DNA from: Pedobacter mendelii
GTDB lineage: Bacteria > Bacteroidota > Bacteroidia > Sphingobacteriales > Sphingobacteriaceae
Direction of reading: 5' to 3'
DNA length: 64,000 nt
Assembly (NCBI RefSeq): GCF_014635725.1
Contig: NZ_BMDJ01000011.1
Coordinates: forward strand, 1 to 64,000
The notes below the pieces were generated by a model, which searched no databases, was not told the origin of the DNA, and saw nothing but the letters and a program-made list of their open reading frames with translations. Positions 33,023-42,558 of this stretch are shown here, piece after piece (position 1 is the first letter of the stretch; each line of letters opens with the position of its first letter). The position numbers and the translations under genes are program-made.

Positions 33023-34399
33023 CTAGCTATCCTTAAGCTCGCCTTCCCACTTACTAACAACAGCGGTAGCAATACTATTACCTACAACATTTGTTGCAGA
33101 ACGGCCCATATCTAATAATGGATCTATACCAATTAATAAGGCTAAACCAGCTTCAGGAATATTAAAGCTTGCAATTGTGCCTGCAATTACAACCAGTGAT
33201 GCTCTTGGTACACCTGCAATTCCTTTACTGGTTAACATTAAAATTAAAAGCATAGAGATTTGTTGTTCGAAACCTAAATGTATTCCATAAGCTTGAGCAA
33301 TAAATAAAGATGCAAAGGTCATATACATCATCGAACCATCCAAATTGAAGGAATAACCCAATGGCAAAACGAAACTTACAATTTTATCTTTGCAGCCAAA
33401 ACGTTCTAAAAGCATCATCGTTTTAGGGTAAGCAGCTTCGCTGCTTGCGGTACTAAATGCTAGAATTGCAGGTTCTTTCATATCGTTAACCAAACGAAAG
33501 ACCCTTTTCTTAAGGATTAAAAATCCAAGAAAAATAAGGAGTGTCCAAAGAACAGCAAGACCAAAATAGAACTCACCTATAAAAATAGCATAGGTATTTA
33601 AAACATTTAAGCCCTGTTTAGCCACAATAGCAGTCATGGCTCCGAAAACGGCAAGTGGTGCAAAATTCATTACATAACCTGTCATTTTTAAAATTACATG
33701 AGCAATTGCATCAAAAGCTTTAATCACAACCTGACCTAAATCACCGATTGCGGCCGTAGCAACACCAAAAAATAAAGAGAATACTACAATCTGCAGAATT
33801 TCATTTGTCGCCATAGATTCGGCAATACTTTTTGGAAAAACGTGCGCAATAAAATCTTTTACACTCATTGATGCTTTCTGGATACCTGTGTTAACCAATT
33901 GATCAGGCAACGTCAGTTTCATGTGTTTACCGGGCTCGAAAAGATTTACAAGTATTAACCCCAAAACCAACGACATTAATGACATGGCTAAAAACCAACC
34001 AAGCGTTTTACCGCCAATCCGTCCAACAGCTTTAATATCACCAACCTTTGCTACACCAACAACAAGTGTTGTAAATACTAAAGGCGCAACAATCATTTTT
34101 ATCAAACGAAGAAAAATATCACTTAATAAAGTAAAATACTCCAGTTTTTTTTCTCTTATTTCTTCGTTTTCTCTTTTGATTTTTGAGTTAGCCTTTTTAT
34201 CCGCTTTTAATTGAGTAAAAACTGCAGAAGTTGTATCTGTCGTTTTTGCTATACTAACTTCAATACTTTTAACTTTTGCATCGGCGTTAAGTATTTTTTG
34301 ATTGTAAACATCAATTGAGTTAACATTTAAAATGTAGCCTAAAGCAATTCCTGCAATCAGCGCTATAAAAATGAAAAGCGTGAGTCTGTTTTTCTTCAT
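33023..34399 (-). CDS. Dicarboxylate/amino acid:cation symporter (DAACS family)
   Basis: The 458-residue inner-membrane symporter of the GltP/DctA type moves glutamate, aspartate or C4-dicarboxylates with Na+ or H+. Typical elements are visible: LRLIKMIVAPLVFTTLVVGVAKVGD, the serine-rich hairpin FSTASSEAAYP, the LPLGYSFNLDGS motif and GIAGVPRASLVVI. An extra charged segment of about 45 residues lies between the first and second helices (around 35-80) and is predicted to be coiled. The substrate cannot be told from sequence. Confidence 0.93.
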   Translation of the reverse strand: MKKNRLTLFIFIALIAGIALGYILNVNSIDVYNQKILNADAKVKSIEVSIAKTTDTTSAVFTQLKADKKANSKIKRENEEIREKKLEYFTLLSDIFLRLIKMIVAPLVFTTLVVGVAKVGDIKAVGRIGGKTLGWFLAMSLMSLVLGLILVNLFEPGKHMKLTLPDQLVNTGIQKASMSVKDFIAHVFPKSIAESMATNEILQIVVFSLFFGVATAAIGDLGQVVIKAFDAIAHVILKMTGYVMNFAPLAVFGAMTAIVAKQGLNVLNTYAIFIGEFYFGLAVLWTLLIFLGFLILKKRVFRLVNDMKEPAILAFSTASSEAAYPKTMMLLERFGCKDKIVSFVLPLGYSFNLDGSMMYMTFASLFIAQAYGIHLGFEQQISMLLILMLTSKGIAGVPRASLVVIAGTIASFNIPEAGLALLIGIDPLLDMGRSATNVVGNSIATAVVSKWEGELKDS

Positions 34400-34557
34400 G
34401 AATAATTATTTTGTGGCGCTGTTAATTTGGTAAAACTACGATATTTACGCTTCGTAACAAATTTTGATTTCGGCATAGCAGGAAAATTATTCTATTTTTG
34501 AATTTCCCTGTAACAAAAATTTAATCGCACCATCTAAAAAGTAATTATAACCCTTAA

Positions 34558-35055
34558 ATGGAACAAAAAGACAAGTTATTTAAAGAGATCTTCGATTCGA
34601 ATTCCAAAAAAATATTCCATTTATGTTATGGTTATACGGGCGACACCGATGCCGCTAACGATCTTTTACAAGAAACATTTTTAAAAGTTTGGCAAAACCT
34701 GGATAAGTTTAGAAACAAATCTTTAATCTCTACCTGGATATATAGAATTGCTGTAAACACATGCTTAACTTATTTACGCTCAGAAAAACGTCAGGCAAAA
34801 GATGAACTGACGGATAATATAATTGAAAATAAAATTGAAGAATTTTCTGAGAAAAATGAGCAGGTAGCATTGCTTTACACATGTATTTCTAAACTCGAAG
34901 AAAACGATCGTTTAATTATTACTATGGTTTTGGATGAATTACCATACCATGAAATTGCAGATATTTCGGGCATAAGCGAAGGCAATTTGAGGGTTAAAAT
35001 TCACCGCATTAAACAAAAATTAACAGAACTATATAACCAGTATGCAAGCGTTTGA
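34558..35055 (+). CDS. ECF-type RNA polymerase sigma factor
   Basis: A 165-residue sigma-70 family factor of the extracytoplasmic function group. Region 2 (CYGYTGDTDAANDLLQETFLKVWQNLDKFR...WIYRIAVNTCLTYLRSEKR) contacts core polymerase and the -10 element. Region 4 (ITMVLDELPYHEIADISGISEGNLRVKIHRIKQKL) binds the -35 element. It overlaps the following membrane-protein gene by 14 bp, the usual sigma/anti-sigma arrangement. Upstream gene symbols cannot be assigned. Confidence 0.93.
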   Translation: MEQKDKLFKEIFDSNSKKIFHLCYGYTGDTDAANDLLQETFLKVWQNLDKFRNKSLISTWIYRIAVNTCLTYLRSEKRQAKDELTDNIIENKIEEFSEKNEQVALLYTCISKLEENDRLIITMVLDELPYHEIADISGISEGNLRVKIHRIKQKLTELYNQYASV

Positions 35056-35641
35056 TCAAATACAGGAGTTGTGGCAAAAGCACGAGGTAGAAGTTAAAGT
35101 TTCTGCTGATGAAATGTTGCAACAAGCTAAAAAGGAGGTGAATGGTTTAAAGCTTAAATCTGCTTTAAATATTTTAGGTATGGTTGCTTCTTTTTTAGCA
35201 ATTGCAATAATGTGGGCACTATTTCATTTTGAATCGTGGACAACACATGTTGGAATTAGTATCACTTTGATTGCAATTGGCGTTTATACTTTACTTCTAT
35301 ATCGCGACCACAAATTAATATCGAAAAGCGATTATACGGTGCATCCAAATGAATATTTAAACAGTTTAAAAACTTATCAATTAAATAGATACAAGCTTTA
35401 CAATACACTTTACTGGTTCTATGTTATCGCACTTTCTTTAGGCATGATATTTTATTTTGTAGAAATACTTTCACATTTTAACACTATTCAAAAATCATTA
35501 GCAATTGGATTTACAGCAATATGGATTATTTTTTGCTCCACAATTTTAAGAAAAGCAGTAATTAAACGTGAAAAAGAAAGAATAGCCTTACTCATTGAAA
35601 AATTCGAGCGTATAAGCGCACAGTTTTCGGCATCAGAATAA
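35042..35641 (+). CDS. Membrane protein coupled to the ECF sigma factor, likely anti-sigma
   Basis: The 199-residue protein has a cytosolic front of about 37 residues (IQELWQKHEVEVKVSADEML) and four hydrophobic segments (near 40-58, 63-80, 121-138 and 150-165). It lacks the zinc-binding HxxxCxxC of classical anti-sigma domains. The start overlaps the sigma gene by 14 bp, so translation is coupled. A role in holding the sigma factor is inferred from that organisation alone. Confidence 0.7.
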   Translation: MQAFDQIQELWQKHEVEVKVSADEMLQQAKKEVNGLKLKSALNILGMVASFLAIAIMWALFHFESWTTHVGISITLIAIGVYTLLLYRDHKLISKSDYTVHPNEYLNSLKTYQLNRYKLYNTLYWFYVIALSLGMIFYFVEILSHFNTIQKSLAIGFTAIWIIFCSTILRKAVIKREKERIALLIEKFERISAQFSASE

Positions 35642-35673
35642 TTTAGGCACGGTTTTTACAATAGCCTTTATCT

Positions 35674-36228
35674 ATGAAAAACCTTTTAGTTACTTTATCT
35701 CTTTTGGTGTTTTTACCGCTTATGTCTAGGCAGGATTATGGTGAGCCCGAACAATTGGATTGGAACATTCATTTTAAAGGTAAGCCTGATACTAATTCTC
35801 CATTTTATGCACTAACAGCCATGACCTGGAAATACAGTTATGGCTCAACCGTTTACCGAAATAGGGTTGAAATAAAATTGAAAAATGAAATTACCATTGA
35901 TAAAAATAGGTCATGGGTTAAACTAGATAAAGTCAAATCTGAAGAAGGAAGAGAAAATCTTCTTCACCATGAACAAGGGCACGTAAATATTCAATATGTA
36001 CTGCTTATGGAAGCCGATAGAGTTTTAAAAAATCGGTCGTATTCGGTTAAAAATTATAAAATACAAATTGCCGATTTGGCCAATGAGATTAGTGATTATT
36101 TCGACACGATGCAGAAAAATTATGATGAAGAAACCGAACACGGAAGCAATCATAAAATGCAGGCCAGGTGGGATGAAATTATCAGCGATAAAATGGAAGA
36201 ATCGAAAGCGGCAAGCAGTTCAAAATAG
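35674..36228 (+). CDS. Exported DUF922-type protein with HExxH motif
   Basis: The 184-residue protein has a signal peptide (LLVTLSLLVFLPLMS). The body reads LDWNIHFKGKPDTNSPFYALTAM...SWVKLDKVKSEE..LLHHEQGHVNIQYV, which fits the DUF922 family. HEQGH at 99-103 is a HExxH zincin-type metal motif, so a metalloprotease is conceivable, but the full zinc ligand set is not apparent. It is the third gene after the ECF pair, 32 bp after the second. Its 3' end overlaps the convergent kinase gene by nine bases. Confidence 0.72.
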   Translation: MKNLLVTLSLLVFLPLMSRQDYGEPEQLDWNIHFKGKPDTNSPFYALTAMTWKYSYGSTVYRNRVEIKLKNEITIDKNRSWVKLDKVKSEEGRENLLHHEQGHVNIQYVLLMEADRVLKNRSYSVKNYKIQIADLANEISDYFDTMQKNYDEETEHGSNHKMQARWDEIISDKMEESKAASSSK

Positions 36229-36594
36229 TTTTGGTAAAAAAATAATTGCCCCAACTGCTAATGCTAATATTGCCGCAATTAAAACCGCAGCAGCAGCCAT
36301 ATCTTTAACTAACTTAATTTGAGAATTAATTTCTGGCGAAACCACATCAGCAAGTTTTTCTATGCATGAGTTAAAGATTTCAGCAATAAAAACAATAACA
36401 ACTACTGTAAAAATTGCAATCCATTCTGTTGTAGAAATATTTAAATAAAACGATATTACAATTGCAAAAGCCGCAGCTACAAGGTGAATCCTTGCGTTAT
36501 GCTCGACTATAAAAAAATGCCTTAAACCATTAAATGCATATTTAAAACTTTTAAATCGGGCTGTAATTGTGAATTTGTCTTTTTCATTCTCCAT
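36220..36594 (-). CDS. Diacylglycerol/undecaprenol kinase family protein
   Basis: This 124-residue three-helix membrane kinase of the DgkA family is of the shorter Gram-positive-like type that phosphorylates undecaprenol. The motif AEIFNSCIEKLADVVSPEIN with the catalytic Glu, and the following QIKLVKDMAAAAVLIAA, are clear. It has N-terminal HNARIHLVAAAFAI. In a Gram-negative it would recycle lipid carrier or diacylglycerol. Substrate is inferred from family. Confidence 0.88.
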   Translation of the reverse strand: MENEKDKFTITARFKSFKYAFNGLRHFFIVEHNARIHLVAAAFAIVISFYLNISTTEWIAIFTVVVIVFIAEIFNSCIEKLADVVSPEINSQIKLVKDMAAAAVLIAAILALAVGAIIFLPKLF

Positions 36595-36663
36595 TTCTGT
36601 ATAAATTACAACAAGAATTTTTCGGCTTTAAAATTGATTCTTTTATCTGAAAATCAATTAATG

Positions 36664-37266
36664 CTACTCTGGTTTTAACTCGATCGTAGAAAAGCTATTC
36701 CCACTTAATTTGTATTGATATGTTTTAGTTACAGTTTTGGCAGAATCTGCCTCATCTCTTGCAGGAAATGACCGAAATAAGTCTCCATTTTTTATAAAGA
36801 ATTTATCGTTGCCTACATACACCCTCTTTTGCGATGAATTTAAAGAAGGAAAACTTATTTTATTAAAATTACCACCTGAATATTCAAACACATTTAAATC
36901 GGATACGTTTTTCTTACTTAATAATTGAATGTATAGTTCAGGATTACCATCATTATCTAAATCCATATTCCAAACATCAGTTATAATACCTTTGCGCTCT
37001 ACCGCTGTAGATTTGTAGTTATTCCGAACCGAATCAGACATCAAAATTTGATAACCACCTATTGAATCTACCCCTTTCCCCCAGCTGAGCACCTCAAAGT
37101 TCAATCCAGGTTTAACTTCAATATCCTTGTAAAACCGAAAAGGATTTTTTTGAACTTTAACGGCTTCCGTTTTTATCTCTGCAGGTTTTTCTTCTGTACA
37201 AGCAAAACAGAACAGCATCCCTGCTAAAAGCAAAAGATGCTGTAAAGTATAATTTTTTATTATCAT
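36664..37266 (-). CDS. Lipoprotein with FG-GAP-like or WG-type beta region
   Basis: The 200-residue lipoprotein has a signal ending LFCFACTEEK. The body holds FRFYKDIEVKPGLNFEVLSW, the calcium-loop-like stretch DVWNMDLDNDGNPELYIQ (D-x-D-x-D-G pattern) and beta strands. A DxDxDG loop is seen in FG-GAP repeats, but only one is present. Function unknown. The ATG at 37266 directly precedes the signal, and an upstream TTG is not preferred. Confidence 0.6.
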   Translation of the reverse strand: MIIKNYTLQHLLLLAGMLFCFACTEEKPAEIKTEAVKVQKNPFRFYKDIEVKPGLNFEVLSWGKGVDSIGGYQILMSDSVRNNYKSTAVERKGIITDVWNMDLDNDGNPELYIQLLSKKNVSDLNVFEYSGGNFNKISFPSLNSSQKRVYVGNDKFFIKNGDLFRSFPARDEADSAKTVTKTYQYKLSGNSFSTIELKPE

Positions 37267-37328
37267 TCTTTTTTGAGATGTTTTATATTTCCCCAAATTA
37301 AGTAAATAGCATTTTAAAACAAAGTGAT

Positions 37329-39239
37329 TTATTTTTTCGCTTCAGGTTTAACATCTAGAGCACCATTATTTAAAATCGTTTCTGTTGTAACACTTCTTCT
37401 ACCGCTTGCTGCTATTACAATAGTTTTTAAAGTTCTTTTTTCACCTTGTGGAACAATTACCTTAACTGGTGAATTATATAGGAAGGCATTTTCGGAAGGT
37501 CGGGATCCATCCAGCGAATAATAAATTTTTCCATTAGTAATTGGTACTTTTAAATCGATGGAGAAATCTCCTCCGGTAAGTGTTTTATCACTTTGACCAA
37601 TTGGCGTTGGAATCCAGAGATTAATACCCAATTTATCTAAACGTGCTAAGTGTATAGGTAAACGCTCTTCTGTAAAATTCTTTAAATCTTTTCGCTCAAC
37701 CGGACTCCAGGCGATTTCAGCTAGTGCCAATAACCTTGGAAAAGCATGATTTTCTGCTTTTTCAGGTGTTTTAATATATTCAGACCACATATTTGCCTGA
37801 ACTCCTTTTATATATTTTCTTTGGTCGGCAGTTAAAATTTTCGGGATTGGGTCATATCCATAAATCTTTTGGTAGGGTGCAAAACCACCGATTGTTACAG
37901 GCTCATCGGGAGAATTTGATTGTTTATGATCGATATACAACCCCATAGAACCTGGAGTCATAATTACATCATGATTTTGTTGCGCCGCAGCAATACCACC
38001 ATCTTCACCCCTCCAACTCATTACTGTAGCATTTGGTGCTAAACCGCCTTCTAAAATTTCATCCCAACCAATAATTGATCGGCCCTTATCATTAACATGT
38101 TTTTCAATGGTTTGAATAAAATAGCTTTGCAATTCGTGTTCATCTTTTAAGCCTTTTTCTTTCATTAAAGCCTGGCAAAATGGTGATTCCTTCCAGTAAG
38201 TTTTTGGTGCTTCATCACCACCAATATGGATGTATTTTGAGGGGAAAATTGCAATAACTTCATCAAGGATGTTATTTAGCATATTAAATGTATTTTCTGA
38301 GGGAACAAAAATATCATCAAAAACTCCCCAGGTTTGTTGTACTTGCTTTCCTTTTCTACTGCCAGACCATGGCGTTTTATCTCCAATAAAAGTATCTCTA
38401 TTGGGAAAACAACTCAGCTCTGGATAAGATGCAATTGCTGCAGAAGCATGACCAGGTAGTTCAATCTCAGGAATTACAGTTATATATCTATCTGCTGCAT
38501 ATTTTACAATTTCTTTAGCTTCATTTTGAGTATAAAAACCTTTTACTTCTGTTAAGTAATTTCCATTTCCAGGATAGTTGCCAATAATGGTTCCATTTCT
38601 TGATGAACCTATTGAGGTTAATTTTGGATATTTTTTAATTTCCAATCGCCAGCCTTGGTCATCCGTTAAGTGCCAATGAAAAGTATTGATTTTATAATAG
38701 GCTAACTGATCAAGATATTTTTTTATAAATGAAATTGGGAAGAAATGACGACTTACGTCCAACATCGTTCCCCGATATCCGAAACGCGGGTAATCGTTAA
38801 TATCAACTGCAGGAATTATAATGTTATCTGAAACTTTATCAGGCATCATTTGCATAATTGACTGCACAGCATAAAATAAACCTGCGCCCTTACCTGTCAA
38901 TATGATTTGAGCAGGCGTAACTTTTATGGTATAACCTTCAGCAGGTAATTTATCTGCTCCAACTGATGTTAGTAGAATGCTTTTTTGATTAGGCGATACT
39001 GCTTTTGTTTCTCTTAATGCGAAGCCAGCTTTTGTTACAATAAAAGCATTTATTAAATCAGTTGATTTTTCACCATCAATACTTTTATTAATTAAAACTG
39101 TTGTTTTATCTAAAATGAAATTTCCATTTGCCCGAGTTATGGATACAGGCGCAGGAATGATTCCAAGATTAGGATCAGTTTGTGCAGAGACACTGGTACT
39201 AATTAATACACCAATAAAAATCGATAATGCTTTGTTCAT
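37329..39239 (-). CDS. Beta-N-acetylhexosaminidase, GH20
   Basis: Exported hexosaminidase that removes terminal GlcNAc or GalNAc from glycans such as chitobiose or glycoproteins. The 636-residue protein has a signal peptide (about 1-19, SVSAQ), a GH20b front domain, then the TIM barrel with INTFHWHLTDDQGWRLEIKK and PGHASAAIASYPE. HIGGDEAP contains the catalytic Asp342-Glu343 pair of substrate-assisted catalysis. A C-terminal F5/8-like or Ig-like region follows (GKIYYSLDGSRPSENAFLY). Its length is normal. No Sus-like genes are adjacent. Confidence 0.95.
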   Translation of the reverse strand: MNKALSIFIGVLISTSVSAQTDPNLGIIPAPVSITRANGNFILDKTTVLINKSIDGEKSTDLINAFIVTKAGFALRETKAVSPNQKSILLTSVGADKLPAEGYTIKVTPAQIILTGKGAGLFYAVQSIMQMMPDKVSDNIIIPAVDINDYPRFGYRGTMLDVSRHFFPISFIKKYLDQLAYYKINTFHWHLTDDQGWRLEIKKYPKLTSIGSSRNGTIIGNYPGNGNYLTEVKGFYTQNEAKEIVKYAADRYITVIPEIELPGHASAAIASYPELSCFPNRDTFIGDKTPWSGSRKGKQVQQTWGVFDDIFVPSENTFNMLNNILDEVIAIFPSKYIHIGGDEAPKTYWKESPFCQALMKEKGLKDEHELQSYFIQTIEKHVNDKGRSIIGWDEILEGGLAPNATVMSWRGEDGGIAAAQQNHDVIMTPGSMGLYIDHKQSNSPDEPVTIGGFAPYQKIYGYDPIPKILTADQRKYIKGVQANMWSEYIKTPEKAENHAFPRLLALAEIAWSPVERKDLKNFTEERLPIHLARLDKLGINLWIPTPIGQSDKTLTGGDFSIDLKVPITNGKIYYSLDGSRPSENAFLYNSPVKVIVPQGEKRTLKTIVIAASGRRSVTTETILNNGALDVKPEAKK

Positions 39240-39366
39240 GATTTTGTTTGTGGTTAGGATAATTTTTCTATTTAAATCAAACCAAGATAGATATTATGAG
39301 CAATTATAAATCCCACATTTCTGTTACAATTTCTATCAAACGTTTGTTCACTAATATTAAAGCACA

Positions 39367-39402
39367 AAAAAATCTCTCTTAAACTAATAAAAGAGATTTT
39401 AA
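39367..39402 (-). terminator. Terminator downstream of trxB
   Basis: The minus strand reads AAAATCTCTTTTATT then AAGAGAGATTTTTTT, a stem followed by T. It ends trxB transcription. Confidence 0.75.
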
Positions 39403-39420
39403 AAATTGTTTAAATTAAAA

Positions 39421-40377
39421 TTAAGCTTCTACCGGATGTTCTTTAGCCGCTAAATACCTTTCGGCATCTAATGCGGCCATGCAACCAGAACCTGCAGCTG
39501 TAACTGCCTGACGGTAATACATATCCTGAACGTCGCCACAAGCAAAAACACCTTCGGCATTGGTTAGGGTAGAACCTGGTTTGGTAAGTAAATAGCCAGT
39601 TTCATCCATATCAAGCTGACCTTTAAAAATATCGGTATTTGGTTTATGCCCAATGGCTACGAAAAAGCCTTCGACAGCGATGTCGGTTTCTTCACCAGTT
39701 TTGTTATTTAATACTTTAACGGCAGTAACATTTTTACCGTTACCTAAAATTTCTTGCGTTTCGGTATTGTAGTGTACAATAATATTTGGCGTAGCTAATA
39801 CGCGTGCTACCATTGTTTTTGATGCTCTGAATTCATCCCTACGAACTAATAAATGTACAGTTTTACACAATTTTGCTAAGTAAGTTGCTTCTTCAGCAGC
39901 AGTATCTCCAGCACCTACAATGGCAACATCTTGTCCTTTAAAAAAGAAACCATCGCAAACAGCACATGCAGAAACACCAAAACCATTATATTGTTGTTCG
40001 CTTGGTAAGCCCAACCATTTGGCAGTTGCACCTGTTGCAATAATAACTGTATCTGCTGTTATGGTTTTAATTTCATCAACAACAACTTTGTGAGGTGTAG
40101 ATGAAAAATCAACAGAACTTATATAACCGAAGCGAATATCTGTTCCAAAACGTTCTGCTTGCTTGCGGAAATCTTCCATCATTTCTGGCCCCATAATTCC
40201 TTGTGGGTAACCAGGGAAATTTTCTACATCAGTAGTTTGTGTTAATTGACCACCCGCCTGCATACCTGTATACATAATTGGTTTTAAATCAGCTCTGGCT
40301 GCATAAATTGCTGCTGTGTAACCCGCCGGACCTGAACCTATAATTAAACACTGAACGTGTTCGTTTTCTTGTGACAT
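39421..40377 (-). CDS. trxB: Thioredoxin reductase
   Basis: Flavoenzyme that passes electrons from NADPH through FAD to thioredoxin. The 318-residue protein shows the FAD-binding GSGPAGYTAA (15-24), the redox-active CAVC at 138-141, the NADPH-binding GAGDTAAEEA and the C-terminal GVFACGDVQDMYYRQAVTAAGSGC. Its length is normal. It is monocistronic, with its own promoter and terminator. Confidence 0.97.
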   Translation of the reverse strand: MSQENEHVQCLIIGSGPAGYTAAIYAARADLKPIMYTGMQAGGQLTQTTDVENFPGYPQGIMGPEMMEDFRKQAERFGTDIRFGYISSVDFSSTPHKVVVDEIKTITADTVIIATGATAKWLGLPSEQQYNGFGVSACAVCDGFFFKGQDVAIVGAGDTAAEEATYLAKLCKTVHLLVRRDEFRASKTMVARVLATPNIIVHYNTETQEILGNGKNVTAVKVLNNKTGEETDIAVEGFFVAIGHKPNTDIFKGQLDMDETGYLLTKPGSTLTNAEGVFACGDVQDMYYRQAVTAAGSGCMAALDAERYLAAKEHPVEA

Positions 40378-40409
40378 TATAATATTTGTTTGAAATTCGT
40401 TTTGTTACG

Positions 40410-40441
40410 CAAATTTAATGCTTTAAATAATTGTTGGCAAG
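40410..40441 (-). promoter_or_regulatory. Promoter of trxB
   Basis: The minus strand reads CTTG, 20 bases, then TAAATTTG, matching the TTTG / TAnnTTTG pattern. It lies about 33 bp upstream of the ATG. Confidence 0.6.
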
Positions 40442-40512
40442 TGCACATTGTCAACATAGTTTACTTATTAACATCGCTTTTAATACAGCGCTTAATGTTT
40501 TCACCGTCTAAA

Positions 40513-40548
40513 ACACCTTAGGAATTTAAGTATACCTAAGGTGTCTTA
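40513..40548 (-). terminator. Palindromic terminator downstream of the carboxylase gene
   Basis: ACACCTTAGG (40513-40522) pairs with CCTAAGGTGT (40535-40544) across 12 bases, with a short T-run on the minus strand side. It could also be a protein-binding palindrome. Confidence 0.6.
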
Positions 40549-40561
40549 AATTGTTATTATC

Positions 40562-42190
40562 CTATGTTTGTATAATACCAACATTAAATTTTCTTGTAAT
40601 TGGCGATTGATTTGCTGCTTCAATACCAATAGAAATTACTTTTCGTGTTTCTAACGGATCGATTATACCATCTACCCAAAGACGAGAAGCAGCATAATAT
40701 GGAGTTGTTTGGCTATTGTATCTATCCGTTATTTCATTTAATAATTCTGCTTCTTTTTCGGCCGTAATTACTTCACCTTTCGCTTTCAGCGATGCTTCCT
40801 GTATTTGTAGTAAGGTTTTAGCAGCTTGTGAACCGCCCATTACTGCAATTTTTGCTGTTGGCCAGGCATAAATTAATCTTGGGTCGTAAGCTTTACCACA
40901 CATGGCATAGTTACCTGCACCATAAGAATTTCCTATAACAATTGTAAATTTCGGTACAACCGAATTGGCAACCGCATTAACCATTTTGGCACCGTCTTTT
41001 ATAATTCCACCGTGCTCTGAACGACTACCAACCATGAAACCCGTAACATCTTGTAAAAATACCAGTGGAATTTTTTTCTGATTACAATTCATAATAAAAC
41101 GTGCTGCTTTATCGGCACTGTCAGAATAAATTACACCACCAAACTGCATTTCCCCTTTTTTCGATTTTACAACTTTACGTTGGTTTGCAACAATACCAAC
41201 TGCCCAACCATCTATCCGACCCAAGCCACAAACTATACTTTGTCCGTAACCTTGTTTATATTCTTCAAATTCAGAATTATCAACCAATCGGCTAATGATA
41301 TCCATAATTTCGTACTGCTTATCCCTATTCTCTGGAATAATTCCATACAATTCCTGTTCTTTTTCTTTAGGCTTTGCAGGCTTAATTCTATCAAAACCAG
41401 CATTTAGTGGTGCTCCCAACATGCTCATAATATTACGGATGCTATCCAGACAAGCCTCATCGTTTGGATGTTTATAATCGGTAACGCCAGATATTTCACA
41501 ATGTGTAGTTGCACCGCCCAAAGTTTCGTTATCAACTTCCTCGCCAATGGCCGATTTTACCAAGTAAGAACCCGCCAAAAACACCGAACCTGTTTTATCA
41601 ACAATCATTGCTTCATCGCTCATAATTGGTAAATATGCGCCACCAGCAACGCAAGCACCCATAATTGCAGAGATTTGAACAATTCCTTCAGCCGACATTA
41701 TTGCATTGTTGCGAAACATTCTACCAAAGTGCTCCTTATCAGGAAAAATTTCATCCTGCATTGGTAAATAAACGCCGGCACTATCTACTAAGTAAATTAC
41801 TGGCAATCGGTTTTCCATGGCAATTTCCTGCGCACGAAGATTTTTCTTAGCGGTCATCGGAAACCACGCACCAGCTTTTACGGTTGCGTCATTTGCTACA
41901 ATCATACATTGTCTTCCGCTTACATAGCCGATTCCGCACACAACTCCTGCAGACGGGCAGCCTCCTTGATCTGCATACATTCCATCGGCTGTAAAAGCAC
42001 CGATTTCTAAAAAATCAGAACCATCATCAATTAAATAAGATACACGTTCACGAGCTAATAACTTACCTTTTTCTTTTTGTTTGGCTGCATTTTTTTCGCC
42101 GCCACCTAAATATATTTTTTTGAGTTTGATTTTCAGCTCATATACAAGCTGTTTATTTACATCCTCATTTTTATTGAATTCGATATTCAT
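40562..42190 (-). CDS. Acyl-CoA carboxylase beta subunit (carboxyltransferase)
   Basis: The 542-residue carboxyltransferase subunit moves CO2 from biotin to an acyl-CoA. It looks like the methylcrotonyl- or propionyl-CoA carboxylase type: RERVSYLIDDGSDFLEIG, a PSAGVVCGIGYVSG segment, QISAIMGACVAGGAYLPIMSDE and the conserved FLQDVTGFMVGSRSEHGGI, GNSYGAGNYAMCGKAYDPR. The biotin carboxylase/biotin carrier alpha subunit is not in this window, so the substrate is not fixed. Monocistronic here. Confidence 0.9.
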   Translation of the reverse strand: MNIEFNKNEDVNKQLVYELKIKLKKIYLGGGEKNAAKQKEKGKLLARERVSYLIDDGSDFLEIGAFTADGMYADQGGCPSAGVVCGIGYVSGRQCMIVANDATVKAGAWFPMTAKKNLRAQEIAMENRLPVIYLVDSAGVYLPMQDEIFPDKEHFGRMFRNNAIMSAEGIVQISAIMGACVAGGAYLPIMSDEAMIVDKTGSVFLAGSYLVKSAIGEEVDNETLGGATTHCEISGVTDYKHPNDEACLDSIRNIMSMLGAPLNAGFDRIKPAKPKEKEQELYGIIPENRDKQYEIMDIISRLVDNSEFEEYKQGYGQSIVCGLGRIDGWAVGIVANQRKVVKSKKGEMQFGGVIYSDSADKAARFIMNCNQKKIPLVFLQDVTGFMVGSRSEHGGIIKDGAKMVNAVANSVVPKFTIVIGNSYGAGNYAMCGKAYDPRLIYAWPTAKIAVMGGSQAAKTLLQIQEASLKAKGEVITAEKEAELLNEITDRYNSQTTPYYAASRLWVDGIIDPLETRKVISIGIEAANQSPITRKFNVGIIQT

Positions 42191-42558
42191 GGAGGCAATT
42201 TAAATTTATTTTTAGAAAAAGATGTGGAGACTGAAATGGTTTCCGGTCTACAAGTTTGATTAACCGCAAAGTACCAAGAGAAATTTTAATCACAGAGGAT
42301 ACAAAAAAGAGATTTTGCACTAAACTAAAACCTTTTCCTATCAACATTAGAACGGCTTGTTCTTAATTAAGCTTCTGATAAACTTTGTGCATCTCTATGA
42401 AAGCTTGTTATTCTCTGTGCCTAAATTCCAGATAATCTGCGAATCTGTGGCTAAAATTAATCACCTAACTTTGCGTTCTTAGCGAAAAACTTAGCCTCCT
42501 TTGCGGTTAAATAAACAGATATCCATTTAAAACAATATTTTTGAGCAAACACAGCTAA
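42191..42558. other. Gene-free spacer with opposed CGCAAAG repeats
   Basis: AACCGCAAAGTACCAAGAG at 42262 and, reversed, CTTAGCCTCCTTTGCGGTT ending at 42510 face each other across a divergent promoter region. It is the same arrangement as at 21609-21940. No coding frame is supported. Confidence 0.5.
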
